Notes: generated from the sequence alone by a model not told the origin. Counted from the first letter of the stretch, positions 1 through 12,261 are shown. The stretch is 36,682 bases of DNA from Bacillota bacterium (GCA_014896355.1 JADBKO010000098.1:1-36682); one strand, 5' to 3'. Numbers and translations are program-made.

Positions 1-1
1 G

Positions 2-1762
2 GGAGGACATCCTGGCGGTCTCGTACGCCGAGGCCTACAGGATAAAGGAGCTCTCGTTCGATATCGCGGTCATCCACTTTTATGCGTTGAGTTTCCTCCT
101 CGACGAGGCGATTCTGCAAGACAGGCCCTTGGTCTATGTCGTGCATTCGGTTCCCACGCCAGAGCCGTATTACCCGGAGAATCCCTTCGGCGGGAGGACA
201 TCCGCCAGGATTTTGAGGCCATGTGCAGGCGGGCGAAGGTCATCGTATGCGTGTCGAATGCTGAACGCGAGAAATTGCGGACGTTATACCCCGAGCTCGG
301 CCCAAAGATCCAGGTGATCCACAATGGTATTCAACCGGCAGAGGACTCGCACCCCGCGAACCCTGCAGAGGAGCCCCGGGAACAGCCCGAAGTTCCGATC
401 CGTGCGCACCGCAGGGTGTTCGGCTTTCTGGGCCGCCTGGATTACCGTAAGGGGCTTTTGGAATGCATCAAAGCCTTTAAGGGTTTGGACGACGCGGAGT
501 TGCGAGTTGCCTGCGACAACCAGGACTCCGCCTATTTCAGCGGGCTCTTGGACTACATCGAGGGAGCCGGCCTGAACGATAAGGTCACCTTCTATGGGTG
601 GTGCCAGGGCCCGCGCAAACAGAGCTTCCTGCAATCCCTGGACGCCCTTATCGTCCCTTCCCTCTATGAGCCCTTTGGCTACGTGGTGCTGGAAGCCATG
701 AACGCTCAGGTGCCCTTGATCTGCAGCAATCGGGGCGGCATCCCAGAAGTCGTCGGGGATTACAGGTTCTGCTTTGATCCCTACGAGCCGGGTGCGCTGC
801 GGGAGTGTATCCGTCGGTTTCAGGCGGCCTCCGCCGAGGAGGTCAAGAAGGAAGCCATGGCGCTGTTCGCCCGATTGCGGCTGTTCACAGCGCAGGCGAT
901 GTGCGAAAAAACGGGGAACAGGCCCGTCTCCGGAACCAGCACGCCTGCGCAGACCACAGGCAGCACCGGCAACCCCTACAGCACCCCGGCTAGTGGTGCG
1001 AGCCCACCCAGCTCGCAGTACAACATTGACAAATGGCGCCCGATTCTAGAAAATAATGACAAAGGCCCGCTCATGCAGGGAAACGATGTGAAGGAGCTGC
1101 AGCACGCACTCAACCAGCTCATGGGCTGGGGCATCGCCGAGGATAGCAAATTCGGGGATGAGACCGAGTGGGCTGTGCGGCAGTTCCAGCGGCGGATGGG
1201 AATTGGGGTCGATGGCATCGTAGGTGAGGAGACCCGCGCGGCGTTGAAGAAAGCCTTGGCAAGCGGTGGTCTGCCGCCGCCAAACACGATGTATGAGACG
1301 CCCACTCCAGGGGCGCCAGGAACGCCGGAGGTAGCTTCGGGGTTCTCAGGGAAGTTGAAGATCGAGTACGCGCAAGGCGTGCCGGGTCTCGAAGGATGCG
1401 ATCCCAGGCTGAAGCCAGTCGTGGAGGAACTGGGCAAGAGGCTCGGAGCGAGCAAAGTGATTGTCACCGAGACTAAGAGGACGAGGGAAGAGCACGAGAG
1501 GATCTATAGGGACAGGCCTCCCTGGCAAAAGGTGGAATACGAAACCTGTCAGCACGGCTCGGTTCAAGGCTACAAGGCCGCGGATATTACCTTTTTCAGA
1601 CCCGATGGAAGCCGCATACCGCCAAGCGAGGTAGCCAAGGTGGCCGCAGAGATCCGGGAGGTCGGAGGGATCGGTACCTATAGCGGACTGACTTGCGCGC
1701 ACATTGATCTGAGGGAAAAGGGCCCGGACGGAAAGCCCGTAGTGTGGCACTGGGATAATTGA
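2..1762 (+). CDS. Frameshifted glycosyltransferase (GT4) fused to PG-binding and M15-type peptidase domains, 5' partial
   Basis: The 5' end lies before the window. From base 3 to about 190, frame 3 reads a glycosyltransferase N-terminal half (FDIAVIHFYALSF, VVHSVPTPEPYYPENPF). From about 190 the family signal continues in frame 2 (EDIRQDFEAMCRRAKV, IHNGIQP, GFLGRLDYRKG, SLYEPFGYVVLEAMN), so one base appears to be missing near 186-200. An in-frame ATG lies at 221. The GT-B C-terminal domain ends near base 910 at CEKTG. After a Ser/Thr/Pro-rich linker comes a peptidoglycan-binding_1 domain (about 1070-1250; VKELQHALN, FGDETEWAVRQFQ, VDGIVGEETR). The last domain (about 1350-1760) resembles M15-type D-Ala-D-Ala carboxypeptidases, with candidate zinc ligands in HGSVQGYKAADI and HIDLR. 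A cytosolic transferase joined to a wall hydrolase with no visible signal peptide or membrane segment is odd, and a rearrangement is possible. The domain calls are firm; the unity of the gene is not. Confidence 0.75.
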   Translation, partial: GGHPGGLVRRGLQDKGALVRYRGHPLLCVEFPPRRGDSARQALGLCRAFGSHARAVLPGESLRREDIRQDFEAMCRRAKVIVCVSNAEREKLRTLYPELGPKIQVIHNGIQPAEDSHPANPAEEPREQPEVPIRAHRRVFGFLGRLDYRKGLLECIKAFKGLDDAELRVACDNQDSAYFSGLLDYIEGAGLNDKVTFYGWCQGPRKQSFLQSLDALIVPSLYEPFGYVVLEAMNAQVPLICSNRGGIPEVVGDYRFCFDPYEPGALRECIRRFQAASAEEVKKEAMALFARLRLFTAQAMCEKTGNRPVSGTSTPAQTTGSTGNPYSTPASGASPPSSQYNIDKWRPILENNDKGPLMQGNDVKELQHALNQLMGWGIAEDSKFGDETEWAVRQFQRRMGIGVDGIVGEETRAALKKALASGGLPPPNTMYETPTPGAPGTPEVASGFSGKLKIEYAQGVPGLEGCDPRLKPVVEELGKRLGASKVIVTETKRTREEHERIYRDRPPWQKVEYETCQHGSVQGYKAADITFFRPDGSRIPPSEVAKVAAEIREVGGIGTYSGLTCAHIDLREKGPDGKPVVWHWDN

Positions 1763-1840
1763 GGTTGGGGAGGTTGACTCGTCATCCGTCGCCTGTCTAA
1801 ACCCGTGACTTCCCTAAAGAAGGGTGGCAGATCAGTGGTA

Positions 1841-2374
1841 ATGGGTTATTGGCATCTCTTCCGTAACGGCGTCGGAAGACCCAACGGGCACGAGATTGGT
1901 ACGAAACCCCTCGCAGTTTGGTTGTGCTTTTCGCTTCTACTGCTGTGCTTGTCGGGATATGTAAGCGCGGCCGTCTCGAAGAACAGCTCTGCTGAAGTGA
2001 AGGGCGTCGAGCTGATAACAGATCAAGACTTCAGGAACGCCTTTCTGAAATACGCCACCACTGACCTTAGGCAAGACTACCGCGCTCTGTACGGCCTGTT
2101 GTCGGCTCACTATTTGAAAAAGTATTTCCCGTCCGCCAAGAGTGCGGAAGACTTTTACCGCCAGCAGCAAAGAATCGAGGTTGTGACACTTGCATACCTG
2201 GAGATCACCGGCTACAAAGCAACGGGCGGGAAGCGGCAGGTGGATGTGTGGATGAAGACCGGTTACGAAGGCCAGGAAACGACCCTGAAAGTCAGATACA
2301 TTTTTGTCAAGGAAGGCGGCACCTGGAAACTCTATGACGAGGACGAGTTGGAGCGGCAAGACCGGGAGGTGTAG
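1841..2374 (+). CDS. Secreted protein of unknown function, NTF2-like appearance
   Basis: 177 aa from ATG 1841. An in-frame GTG at 1805 would add 12 residues but has no close ribosome site, whereas AGGGTGG lies about 12 bases before 1841. A long basic N-terminal region precedes a hydrophobic stretch (PLAVWLCFSLLLLCLSGYVSA) that looks like a signal peptide cleaved after SAA. The mature part alternates helices and strands and ends in KEGGTWKLYDEDEL, a pattern common in NTF2-like/DUF4878-type secreted domains. I do not recognise a named family. It follows the peptidase-fusion gene on the same strand and is followed by a strong hairpin at 2443-2477. It has no catalytic motif, so a binding or structural role outside the membrane is only a guess. 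Confidence 0.7.
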   Translation: MGYWHLFRNGVGRPNGHEIGTKPLAVWLCFSLLLLCLSGYVSAAVSKNSSAEVKGVELITDQDFRNAFLKYATTDLRQDYRALYGLLSAHYLKKYFPSAKSAEDFYRQQQRIEVVTLAYLEITGYKATGGKRQVDVWMKTGYEGQETTLKVRYIFVKEGGTWKLYDEDELERQDREV

Positions 2375-2846
2375 GATACCGGGTAGCACTGCCTGCCCAG
2401 ATTGACGTGTGGTTGGCCGGCACTGCTGTTCTCAGATAGTCGAAGGGCCTCGTGATCCCAAAGGTCACCAGGCCCTTATGCTCGGCACCCGGCAATGGGC
2501 AGACAACTCTTGGCCATGCTTAGAGGCGAGTGGTCCCCTGCCCGTGGTCTTCGAAATCGTGCAGACCCGCCTTCATGGCCATGCGGACGTGGTCCAGGCG
2601 ATGCTTCGGAGAACAGGCGTGCACGAAGGACTACATCCTTTGCCCTCACCGACGTGCTGGCCACCTGCCGGGTGCCCGCCCTGCCCACCCTTTTTTTCAC
2701 GTTTTACGCACGAAGCTCACCGGGCGCCAGCGTCTTCGCTTATGGCTGAGGCCGCTGTTTGACGCTTACGGAAGTAGACAAGACCGGGTACAGCAACAAG
2801 GATATTTCATCAAGACCGACGTCTATAAGCAAGCGGGGGTGCAACG
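2375..2846. other. 472-bp intergenic stretch without a supported gene
   Basis: Short open frames exist on both strands, but none has a family signature, a good ribosome site or protein-like composition. The visible structure is the hairpin at 2443-2477 and a T-rich run near 2691-2705. Only the last ~20 bases, with a GCGGGGGTG ribosome site, clearly belong to the next gene. Confidence 0.5.
2443..2477 (+). terminator. Strong hairpin, possible terminator
   Basis: The arms AAGGGCCT and AGGCCCTT are perfect complements. The stem continues with GTGA/TCAC past one C-C mismatch, giving a 12-13 bp stem around a nine-base loop. It lies 69 bases after the 1841-2374 gene. No T-tract follows, so termination is inferred from position and stem strength. 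Confidence 0.45.
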
Positions 2847-3563
2847 ATGGGCAGAGCGCACATACTGAGCCGATATGGGGCCCGAATGTCCTTAACCTAC
2901 ACCGGCTGCGTGGCTATTTTTCTAGGTGTCATGCTGTTGTCCGTGTGGGCCCTACCAGAGGCGACAGCCGCAGCTGCAACGTCTCCGGCACGGGTGGAAT
3001 GGAAGAGCATCTTCAGTGCCGCCGAAAAAACGAAGATCTTGGGTTACTTGAGTGGTGAGAAAAATATCTACCTGGACATCCATGCACCGACCCAAGTGTC
3101 GAAGCTGATGGACGCTGGGCAGATCCGGTTTGTGCTCACGGGCAAAGCCTCAGACGGCAGCGGACCGGGCCTGCTGGTGCTGGATCAAGACTTGCAGCGG
3201 CTTTACTTCGGGTTTCGATGGGATGACGGGGGTCTCCGCGAAAATTGGCCGGACAAGCCCCTTCGATTACACTGGGTAGGCGCGGATTTGACGGGGGATG
3301 GGAGACCTGAGCTCATTGTTCAATGGGACAACTCGATTGCAGGCAGTCTCAGGATCCTGGTGAACCGCGGGAATGGTTTCGTACCTGCAGCCGTTTCCAT
3401 AGAGCAGTTCACTATTCCAGAGGGCCGGGATCTGGCGGTACGGCTCATCAACGCAGGCAAAGCAGGAGTCTACGCCCTTGAGTTCTTGGCTGATACCCGC
3501 GTCAAGGGCAGCGTTATCAAGTACGTAAACGGGCAGTTCCAGGTCATGGATCCCAAACCCTGA
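2847..3563 (+). CDS. Secreted protein of unknown function with an FG-GAP-like calcium loop
   Basis: 238 aa from ATG 2847, which has GCGGGGGTG about 7 bases upstream; a second ATG at 2886 is possible. An N-terminal signal peptide is visible (GCVAIFLGVMLLSVWALPEATA, cleavage after the Ala-rich stretch). The mature protein is mostly beta. At about residues 140-155 it carries GADLTGDGRPELIVQW, the Asp/Gly loop typical of FG-GAP/VCBS repeats, which often bind calcium. Only one such repeat is seen, so it is not a full propeller. I do not recognise a named family. It ends just before a bidirectional terminator shared with the convergent PFOR gene. Confidence 0.72.
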   Translation: MGRAHILSRYGARMSLTYTGCVAIFLGVMLLSVWALPEATAAAATSPARVEWKSIFSAAEKTKILGYLSGEKNIYLDIHAPTQVSKLMDAGQIRFVLTGKASDGSGPGLLVLDQDLQRLYFGFRWDDGGLRENWPDKPLRLHWVGADLTGDGRPELIVQWDNSIAGSLRILVNRGNGFVPAAVSIEQFTIPEGRDLAVRLINAGKAGVYALEFLADTRVKGSVIKYVNGQFQVMDPKP

Positions 3564-3613
3564 ATCCGGCTCTCCTTGCGTGGCACCATCCTCACCGGTA
3601 AAGAACGGTAAAG

Positions 3614-3645
3614 AAAGAGGCGGAGATGAATTGCTCCGCCTCTTT
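3614..3645. terminator. Bidirectional terminator between convergent genes
   Basis: A perfect 12-bp stem, AAAGAGGCGGAG with CTCCGCCTCTTT, encloses an eight-base loop. Read on the minus strand it ends in CTTT followed by TCTTTACCG, a typical rho-independent end for the PFOR transcript. On the plus strand it lies 50 bases after the secreted-protein gene, with a shorter T-run. Confidence 0.85.
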
Positions 3646-3730
3646 GCCGCGCCGCACGTCTCTCGGGGTCCCACGCCGCGGAACCGGGCCCGAGGCCGCC
3701 GGCCTTGCTTTCTCGGAGACCCGGGTCCGC

Positions 3731-7752
<4,022 letters not shown>

Positions 7753-7758
7753 GCTTCA

Positions 7759-7786
7759 ACTATATCATTTGTTACTCAATTGTCAA
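7759..7786 (-). promoter_or_regulatory. Near-consensus sigma-A promoter for nifJ
   Basis: On the minus strand, TTGACA (7781-7786) and TATAGT (7759-7764) are separated by 16 bp. The -35 box is perfect and the -10 differs from consensus at one position. The predicted start is near 7752. It lies 18 bases after the stop codon of the upstream MFS gene, so the gene can be read independently of the ChrB-MFS unit. Confidence 0.8.
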
Positions 7787-7803
7787 GGAAACAGGCGGTT
7801 TTC

Positions 7804-9027
7804 CTACCCTTCAAGGCCGTTGGCTCCGGTCACCCGGACCAGGCGGCGCACTTTCAGCAGAACGGGAATGGAGGCCAGCTCCAACAGCACGGCGAACGCC
7901 ACCGTGTAAGAGATCGACCAGCCGTACAACACGCCCATGAGGCTGCTGCCTACAAACCAGGACAGGCCATAGGCGCTGTTGAAGACGCCGTAAGCCAGGC
8001 CGCGCCGGTCCGAAGGCACCATGGTGCCGATGGCGGCCCTCATGATGGTCTCTTGCAGGCCCATGACGCCGCCCCACAGGAGAACTCCCAGCAACAGGGC
8101 GGGCGCCGAGCGGGAGAAGGCCAGGAAGGGGATGGGGATGCTCAGCACCGGCAGGGCCATCAGCGTCAGCAGTCCTTTGCGGTCGAACATCCGCCCTGCA
8201 ACCAAGGCCACCAGCGCATCCAAGCCCATGGCCAGCGCGAAATAGACGGGGATCTGGGGGTCCGGCACCAGGGCCAGGCTTTTGGCGTGATAGGCGATGA
8301 GCTGGAAATGGGCGTATCCGGCGACGCTGACGGCCGTGAAAAGGGTGTAGATCCAGAACACCGGCGGCAGGTGCCGCCAGCCCCGGCTGTCCGCCGCCGG
8401 CTGGGACAGAGACGGTGGCACGGCGTCCTCCAGAGCCTGGGGATCCGGATAGAGGCGGCGGGCGGTGAAAAGGGCTGCCGCTGCCAGCAGCGCCGGGATG
8501 AAAAGAATGCCGAAGGCGGTTTGGTAGTGTGCCCGCAGATAGAGCGCACCCGCAACCAGCAAAGGCCCCGACACAGCTCCCACCTGGTCCAGGGCCTCGT
8601 GCATGGCAAAGCCCCAGCCTGTCCCCACCCTGCTGGCGGCATGGGAGATCATGGCATCCCGGGCCGGAGTGCGGATGGCTTTGCCCAGCCGCTCCGCCAC
8701 CACCAAGACGGCGGCCACCTCCCAGCGGCCGGCGAAGGCCAACAGAGGTACAGCCAGCAGGGTGATGCCGTATCCCAGGATGGCGATGAGCCAGTACCGG
8801 CGGGTCCGGTCGGCAAAGTACCCGGATACCAGCCGTAGACCGTAGCCGATGAACTCCCCTAGGCCGGACACGAACCCCACTGTGGCCGCACCCGCGCCGA
8901 GCAAGGCCAGAAACGGCCCCAGGATGCTGCGGGCACCTTCGTAGGTTACGTCTCCGAACAAGCTTACCAGGCCCATCAGGAAGATGAAGCGGATAGCCCG
9001 GCTGTCCTGCCGCATGTGGTCTCGCAT
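7804..9027 (-). CDS. Major facilitator superfamily transporter
   Basis: 407 aa from ATG 9027 (MRDHMRQDSRAIRF), which has AAAGGAG ten bases upstream; upstream in-frame codons lack a ribosome site. Hydrophobicity fits about 12 membrane spans. The MFS loop 2-3 signature is seen as GYFADRTRRYW after the second span, and a related motif (GRMFDRKG) lies in the second half. The N-terminus FLMGLVSLFGDVTYEGARSI is typical of a Firmicute/archaeal MFS subgroup annotated only as putative efflux. It lies about 50 bases downstream of the ChrB-N gene on the same strand, so the two probably form one transcript from the operator-bearing promoter at 9750-9778. The substrate is unknown. Chromate or another toxic compound is suggested by the neighbour only. 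Confidence 0.9.
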   Translation of the reverse strand: MRDHMRQDSRAIRFIFLMGLVSLFGDVTYEGARSILGPFLALLGAGAATVGFVSGLGEFIGYGLRLVSGYFADRTRRYWLIAILGYGITLLAVPLLAFAGRWEVAAVLVVAERLGKAIRTPARDAMISHAASRVGTGWGFAMHEALDQVGAVSGPLLVAGALYLRAHYQTAFGILFIPALLAAAALFTARRLYPDPQALEDAVPPSLSQPAADSRGWRHLPPVFWIYTLFTAVSVAGYAHFQLIAYHAKSLALVPDPQIPVYFALAMGLDALVALVAGRMFDRKGLLTLMALPVLSIPIPFLAFSRSAPALLLGVLLWGGVMGLQETIMRAAIGTMVPSDRRGLAYGVFNSAYGLSWFVGSSLMGVLYGWSISYTVAFAVLLELASIPVLLKVRRLVRVTGANGLEG

Positions 9028-9077
9028 TCTGCGGCGACTCCTTTCGCTCAAGGCCGCTCCTTGGGCGCCCGCGGCCC

Positions 9078-9698
9078 TCAGCGGCTGTCCCGGTCCTGTT
9101 CCGCGAAGACCCGGGCTGCGAACTCGTCCAGGGCTTGGCGGCATTGCTCGAGCCGGGCTTCCACGGCGGCGGCCTCGCTGGAGGCAAAGAAGTCCCGGCT
9201 CCTTACCTTGCGGAACCAGTGCAGCAACCGTTCCAGCCCCGCCTCATTCGCCTCCAGCTCAGCATAGCTGAAGTTACGGCGGGCCGTCTCCTGCTTCAGG
9301 TCCTCCAGGAAGGCCTCGCATTGTTCCACGACTTCGCCATATTCCTGGCTGCGGTCGGCATGGAAGCGGGCGATGATCTTGGCCTGCTCTGCGGGATTGG
9401 CCGCCTGCGCCTGCAGAAGTGTGTATTCCCCTCCGGCTGCTTCGATCTCTTGGCCCAGGGCTTGGAAGGCCTGAGCCGAACCGGGTTGATCCGGTAGAAT
9501 GCAGACGGAGTTCTGCAGATAAACCGCCCCTGCCTCTTTAAGGCGGCGCCACAGCGCCACCCGATGGCGCGAAGGCTCGGGCGGGACTTTGTAGACGAGC
9601 ACCAGCCAGGGCACGGCATCGGGTTGGTCCTCGGCGGATGCCCGGGACGGACCATTGGGTGCCTGGAGGTTGGGCGCGTCAAATGGGTGGGGTGCCAC
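9078..9698 (-). CDS. ChrB N-terminal-domain protein
   Basis: 206 aa from GTG 9698, with AGAGGGA about six bases upstream. The stretch WLVLVYKVPPEPSRHRVALW and then RRLKEAGAVYLQNSVCILP (about residues 30-70) is the hallmark of the ChrB N-terminal domain found in chromate-resistance regulators. The C-terminal half is helical and charged and may form coiled coils. The ChrB C-terminal rhodanese-like domain is absent, so this is the short form. It is the first gene of a two-gene unit with the MFS transporter. ChrB proteins act as chromate-responsive regulators or sensors in proteobacterial chr operons. Here it may bind the palindromes in its own promoter, but this is inference. Confidence 0.82.
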   Translation of the reverse strand: MAPHPFDAPNLQAPNGPSRASAEDQPDAVPWLVLVYKVPPEPSRHRVALWRRLKEAGAVYLQNSVCILPDQPGSAQAFQALGQEIEAAGGEYTLLQAQAANPAEQAKIIARFHADRSQEYGEVVEQCEAFLEDLKQETARRNFSYAELEANEAGLERLLHWFRKVRSRDFFASSEAAAVEARLEQCRQALDEFAARVFAEQDRDSR

Positions 9699-9722
9699 GA
9701 TGGTCCCTCTTTTGCGGACGCA

Positions 9723-9736
9723 GTAACAGTCGTTAC
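9723..9736. promoter_or_regulatory. Palindromic operator, copy 1
   Basis: GTAACAGTCGTTAC has the same GTAAC-N4-GTTAC arms as the copy at 9760-9773. It lies in the 5' leader of the ChrB-MFS transcript, just downstream of the predicted transcription start, where a bound repressor would block elongation or clearance. Confidence 0.65.
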
Positions 9737-9749
9737 ATCTAATGACACC

Positions 9750-9778
9750 ATTTTATCTTGTAACGGCCGTTACGTCAA
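9750..9778 (-). promoter_or_regulatory. Promoter of the ChrB-MFS unit
   Basis: On the minus strand, TTGACG (9773-9778) and TAAAAT (9750-9755) are separated by exactly 17 bp. The spacer is almost filled by the palindrome at 9760-9773, a classic arrangement for repression. The -35 box ends only 7 bases from the stop codon of the upstream gene. Confidence 0.75.
9760..9773. promoter_or_regulatory. Palindromic operator, copy 2 (perfect)
   Basis: GTAACGGCCGTTAC is a perfect 14-bp palindrome. It occupies the spacer and touches the -35 box of the promoter at 9750-9778. Its centre is 37 bp from that of copy 1. Confidence 0.7.
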
Positions 9779-9784
9779 CGCGGT

Positions 9785-11095
9785 TTACAGCCGGAAGGTC
9801 ATTAGCATCCATTGCAGGGTTTCATAGACGTTGTTAAGGGCGTTGGATTCATCCGGCACCGCCATCCACACATCATACGTGTGGTCCTTGATGGGCATCA
9901 GCCCATGAAACTCCCACCAGACCCGCAACGGCTGCGAGGAACCGGACGTGGAACGCTGTATCAGGAAGATGCTTAGCTCGCGGCCGCCAATCTGCAAGTC
10001 ATGCCGGCTGATCACCCGCGACCCGGAGGGAAGCAGCGATTCCAGCGCCCGGCCGCCCTTGAGACCGCCTTTTTGGGTTTGGGTGGGCGTGGTCAAACGG
10101 CGCACGCCGGCCACGGCTGTGCCGGAGGTGTTGGGCGCGGCCTTCCCGCTGGAGGCTTTTTCCCCGCTGCCGGCGGCGCTTTCGTCAGCGGACGCCGGTG
10201 CCTTCGCCGCCAGGAATACGGTGTCGGTCTTGGAAGCCTCCCGGGCCTCCCAGGCAGCGGGCACCATGAGGGAAAATGCGCCGTCAGGGCTCACAAAGCG
10301 CTGCAGGGGGACGCCGTCCCGACTGGCCGTGAGCAGCGTCCAGACGCTGTTGTACTGCTGAACCAGGGTGGCTTCCAAAACGGTCTTCTTCGCGTCCGTG
10401 AAACGCACTGTCACTGTGCCGTCCCGGTTGGTGGACACCCGGGACCCGCTGCTCCCGGCGCCGAAAAGCCCCAGCTCGCTGGCGGCCACGCTGGCTGCGT
10501 CGGCGCGCCAAGACTGATGCCCGCCCAGAGGGATGGAAACCAGGTCCTCCGGCGCCAGGTCAGCAGAGTAGAGCTTCCAGCTCAGGCCCTCTTTCTTGAC
10601 GGTCACGAAACCGGCGTAATAGGCGATGACCGTGCGGGGCGGCGAGTCCACCAACTCGGTGTTCTGGGTCTCCACGAAGTAGCGCGGCAGAAGCTCGCCC
10701 CCAGCGGACACCGTTCCCGCCGGCAGGAGTTTGCGCAGCTCCACGTGCAAGGTCCCTTTCCAGTCCTCCAGGAACTGGTCATAGGAGACCCGGCTCTGCC
10801 ATTCCTTGCTCAGATAGCGGTAAGCCACTGGATAAGGAGTCAGGCCGCTGCTGATGGTGCCGAAACCAGCCGGCGCCGCTGGATTGGACGCGTAGTAGAG
10901 GGCGTCGTAGTATGCCCGGACCACCATTTCGGGCGACGTGATCACCTTGGGCACCTGGGGATAGAGGCGCCGCGTCTCTGCGGCCTTGGTGCCGGCAGCC
11001 CAGGCGCCACCGCTTGCAACACAAACTGCGATGCCGAGAATGAAAACAAAGAAAACCTGGAAAATCCTGCGGGCCACAATCTGCGCCCCGCGCAT
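9785..11095 (-). CDS. Secreted protein of unknown function
   Basis: 436 aa from ATG 11095, with AGGAGGT eight bases upstream. A signal peptide is clear (RIFQVFFVFILGIAVCVASG, cleavage after GAWA). The mature part seems to have three sections. An N-terminal helical/beta domain contains AYYDALYY and VKKEGLSWKLYS, NTF2-like in pattern. A middle beta domain has DGTVTVRFTDAKKTVLEATL. The C-terminal domain resembles PsbP/DUF1795-type domains (FVSPDGAFSLMVPAAWEA, then QIGGRELSIFLIQRS). A Ser/Ala/Gly linker separates the last two. Its stop codon lies within the promoter region of the ChrB unit. trpS ends 69 bases upstream on the same strand, so the two may be co-transcribed. No enzymatic motif is visible. 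Confidence 0.78.
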   Translation of the reverse strand: MRGAQIVARRIFQVFFVFILGIAVCVASGGAWAAGTKAAETRRLYPQVPKVITSPEMVVRAYYDALYYASNPAAPAGFGTISSGLTPYPVAYRYLSKEWQSRVSYDQFLEDWKGTLHVELRKLLPAGTVSAGGELLPRYFVETQNTELVDSPPRTVIAYYAGFVTVKKEGLSWKLYSADLAPEDLVSIPLGGHQSWRADAASVAASELGLFGAGSSGSRVSTNRDGTVTVRFTDAKKTVLEATLVQQYNSVWTLLTASRDGVPLQRFVSPDGAFSLMVPAAWEAREASKTDTVFLAAKAPASADESAAGSGEKASSGKAAPNTSGTAVAGVRRLTTPTQTQKGGLKGGRALESLLPSGSRVISRHDLQIGGRELSIFLIQRSTSGSSQPLRVWWEFHGLMPIKDHTYDVWMAVPDESNALNNVYETLQWMLMTFRL

Positions 11096-11164
11096 GGACG
11101 AAGACCTCCTGCAAGTCGGGCTGGGATGCTCAGACTCTGTTTAGTTCCGCATTCCGCCGGATGA

Positions 11165-12199
11165 TTATGCCCGGTGGGCTCCGAACAGCCCTACCTCTTC
11201 CATGACGGCAGTCAGCGTCTGCCGGGCCACAGGCTTGGCCCGTTCCGCCCCTTCCTTGAGGATGCCTATCGTATACGCCGGATCGGCGGACAGCTGCTGG
11301 TAACGCTCCTGGATGGGCCGCAGCCGTTCCACGACGACTTCGGCCAGATCCTTCTTGAACTGCGCGTAGCCCTTCCCCTCGTAACGTTGTTCCAACGTGG
11401 GGATGTCTACGTCCGCCATGAGGGAGTAGATCTCCAGCAGATTGCTGATGGCCGGCTTGTCCGGCCCATGGCGGATTTCGCTGCCGGAGTCCGTCACAGC
11501 CCGGCTGATCTTGCGGCGAATCACGTCGGGCGGATCCGTCAGGGAAATGTAGTTGTTCGGGCTCTGTGCGCTTTTGCTCATCTTCTTGGTGGGGTCGTCC
11601 AGGCCCCGGATGCGGGCGCCCACCGGCGGAATGTAGGGCTCAGGAACGGTGAACACGTCCCCATACACGTGATTGAAGCGCTCGGCGATATTCCGAGTCA
11701 GTTCCACATGTTGCTTTTGGTCCTCTCCTACCGGGACGATGTCGGCCTGGTAAAGCAGAATGTCGGCAGCCATCAGCACCGGGTAGTCGAACAGGCCGAC
11801 GGTGGCCGATTCCTGATTTTTGCCGGCTTTGTCCTTGAATTGCGTCATACGGCGCAATTCGCCGAAATAACTGTGGCAGTTCAGGATCCAGGCCAGCTCT
11901 GCGTGTTCGTGCACCTGGGACTGCACAAAAAGGGTGGAGCGCTTCGGATCCAGGCCTGCGGCCAGGTAGATGTTGGCGATGGCCAGGATATTGTTGCGCA
12001 GCTCCTCCGGGTTATGCTTCTCCGTAATGGCGTGTAAATCCACCACGCAGTAGTACCCGCGGGTGTATTCCTGGAGGGCCACGAAGTTGCGAACAGCCCC
12101 CAGATAATTGCCGATATGAATGATGCCCGAGGGTTGGATGCCGGAGAAGGCAACCTTGCCCTTGAGCTGTTCCGGAAAGCGGGTGTTGTCAGGGGTCAT
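11165..12199 (-). CDS. trpS: Tryptophan--tRNA ligase
   Basis: 344 aa from ATG 12199 (MTPDNTRFPEQLKG), which has AAAGGA ten bases upstream. A class I aminoacyl-tRNA synthetase that charges tRNA-Trp in the cytoplasm. The HIGH-type signature is HIGNYLGA near residue 25 after GIQPSG. The KMSKS loop is intact (TKKMSKSAQSPNN near residue 203). Family motifs VVDLHAIT, GLFDYPVLMAADILLY and VPVGEDQKQHVELTR are present. The length is normal for bacterial TrpRS. A sigma-A-like promoter lies 35-62 bases upstream, leaving a leader too short for a T-box. The gene is divergent from sbcD. Confidence 0.97.
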   Translation of the reverse strand: MTPDNTRFPEQLKGKVAFSGIQPSGIIHIGNYLGAVRNFVALQEYTRGYYCVVDLHAITEKHNPEELRNNILAIANIYLAAGLDPKRSTLFVQSQVHEHAELAWILNCHSYFGELRRMTQFKDKAGKNQESATVGLFDYPVLMAADILLYQADIVPVGEDQKQHVELTRNIAERFNHVYGDVFTVPEPYIPPVGARIRGLDDPTKKMSKSAQSPNNYISLTDPPDVIRRKISRAVTDSGSEIRHGPDKPAISNLLEIYSLMADVDIPTLEQRYEGKGYAQFKKDLAEVVVERLRPIQERYQQLSADPAYTIGILKEGAERAKPVARQTLTAVMEEVGLFGAHRA

Positions 12200-12233
12200 G
12201 CTCCTGTTGTCCTTTCCTGGCGAGTATGCCCTC

Positions 12234-12261
12234 ATTATACCCTCCTGGGCGGCGAAAGCAA
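12234..12261 (-). promoter_or_regulatory. Sigma-A promoter of trpS
   Basis: On the minus strand, a perfect TATAAT (12234-12239) lies 16 bp from TTGCTT (12256-12261). Transcription would start near 12227, giving a leader of about 28 nt with the ribosome site. Confidence 0.72.

Noticed and set aside
2409-2846. A degenerate transposase or other gene in the 472-bp gap
   Set aside because: All six frames were read, and none shows a DDE, HTH or other recognisable motif.
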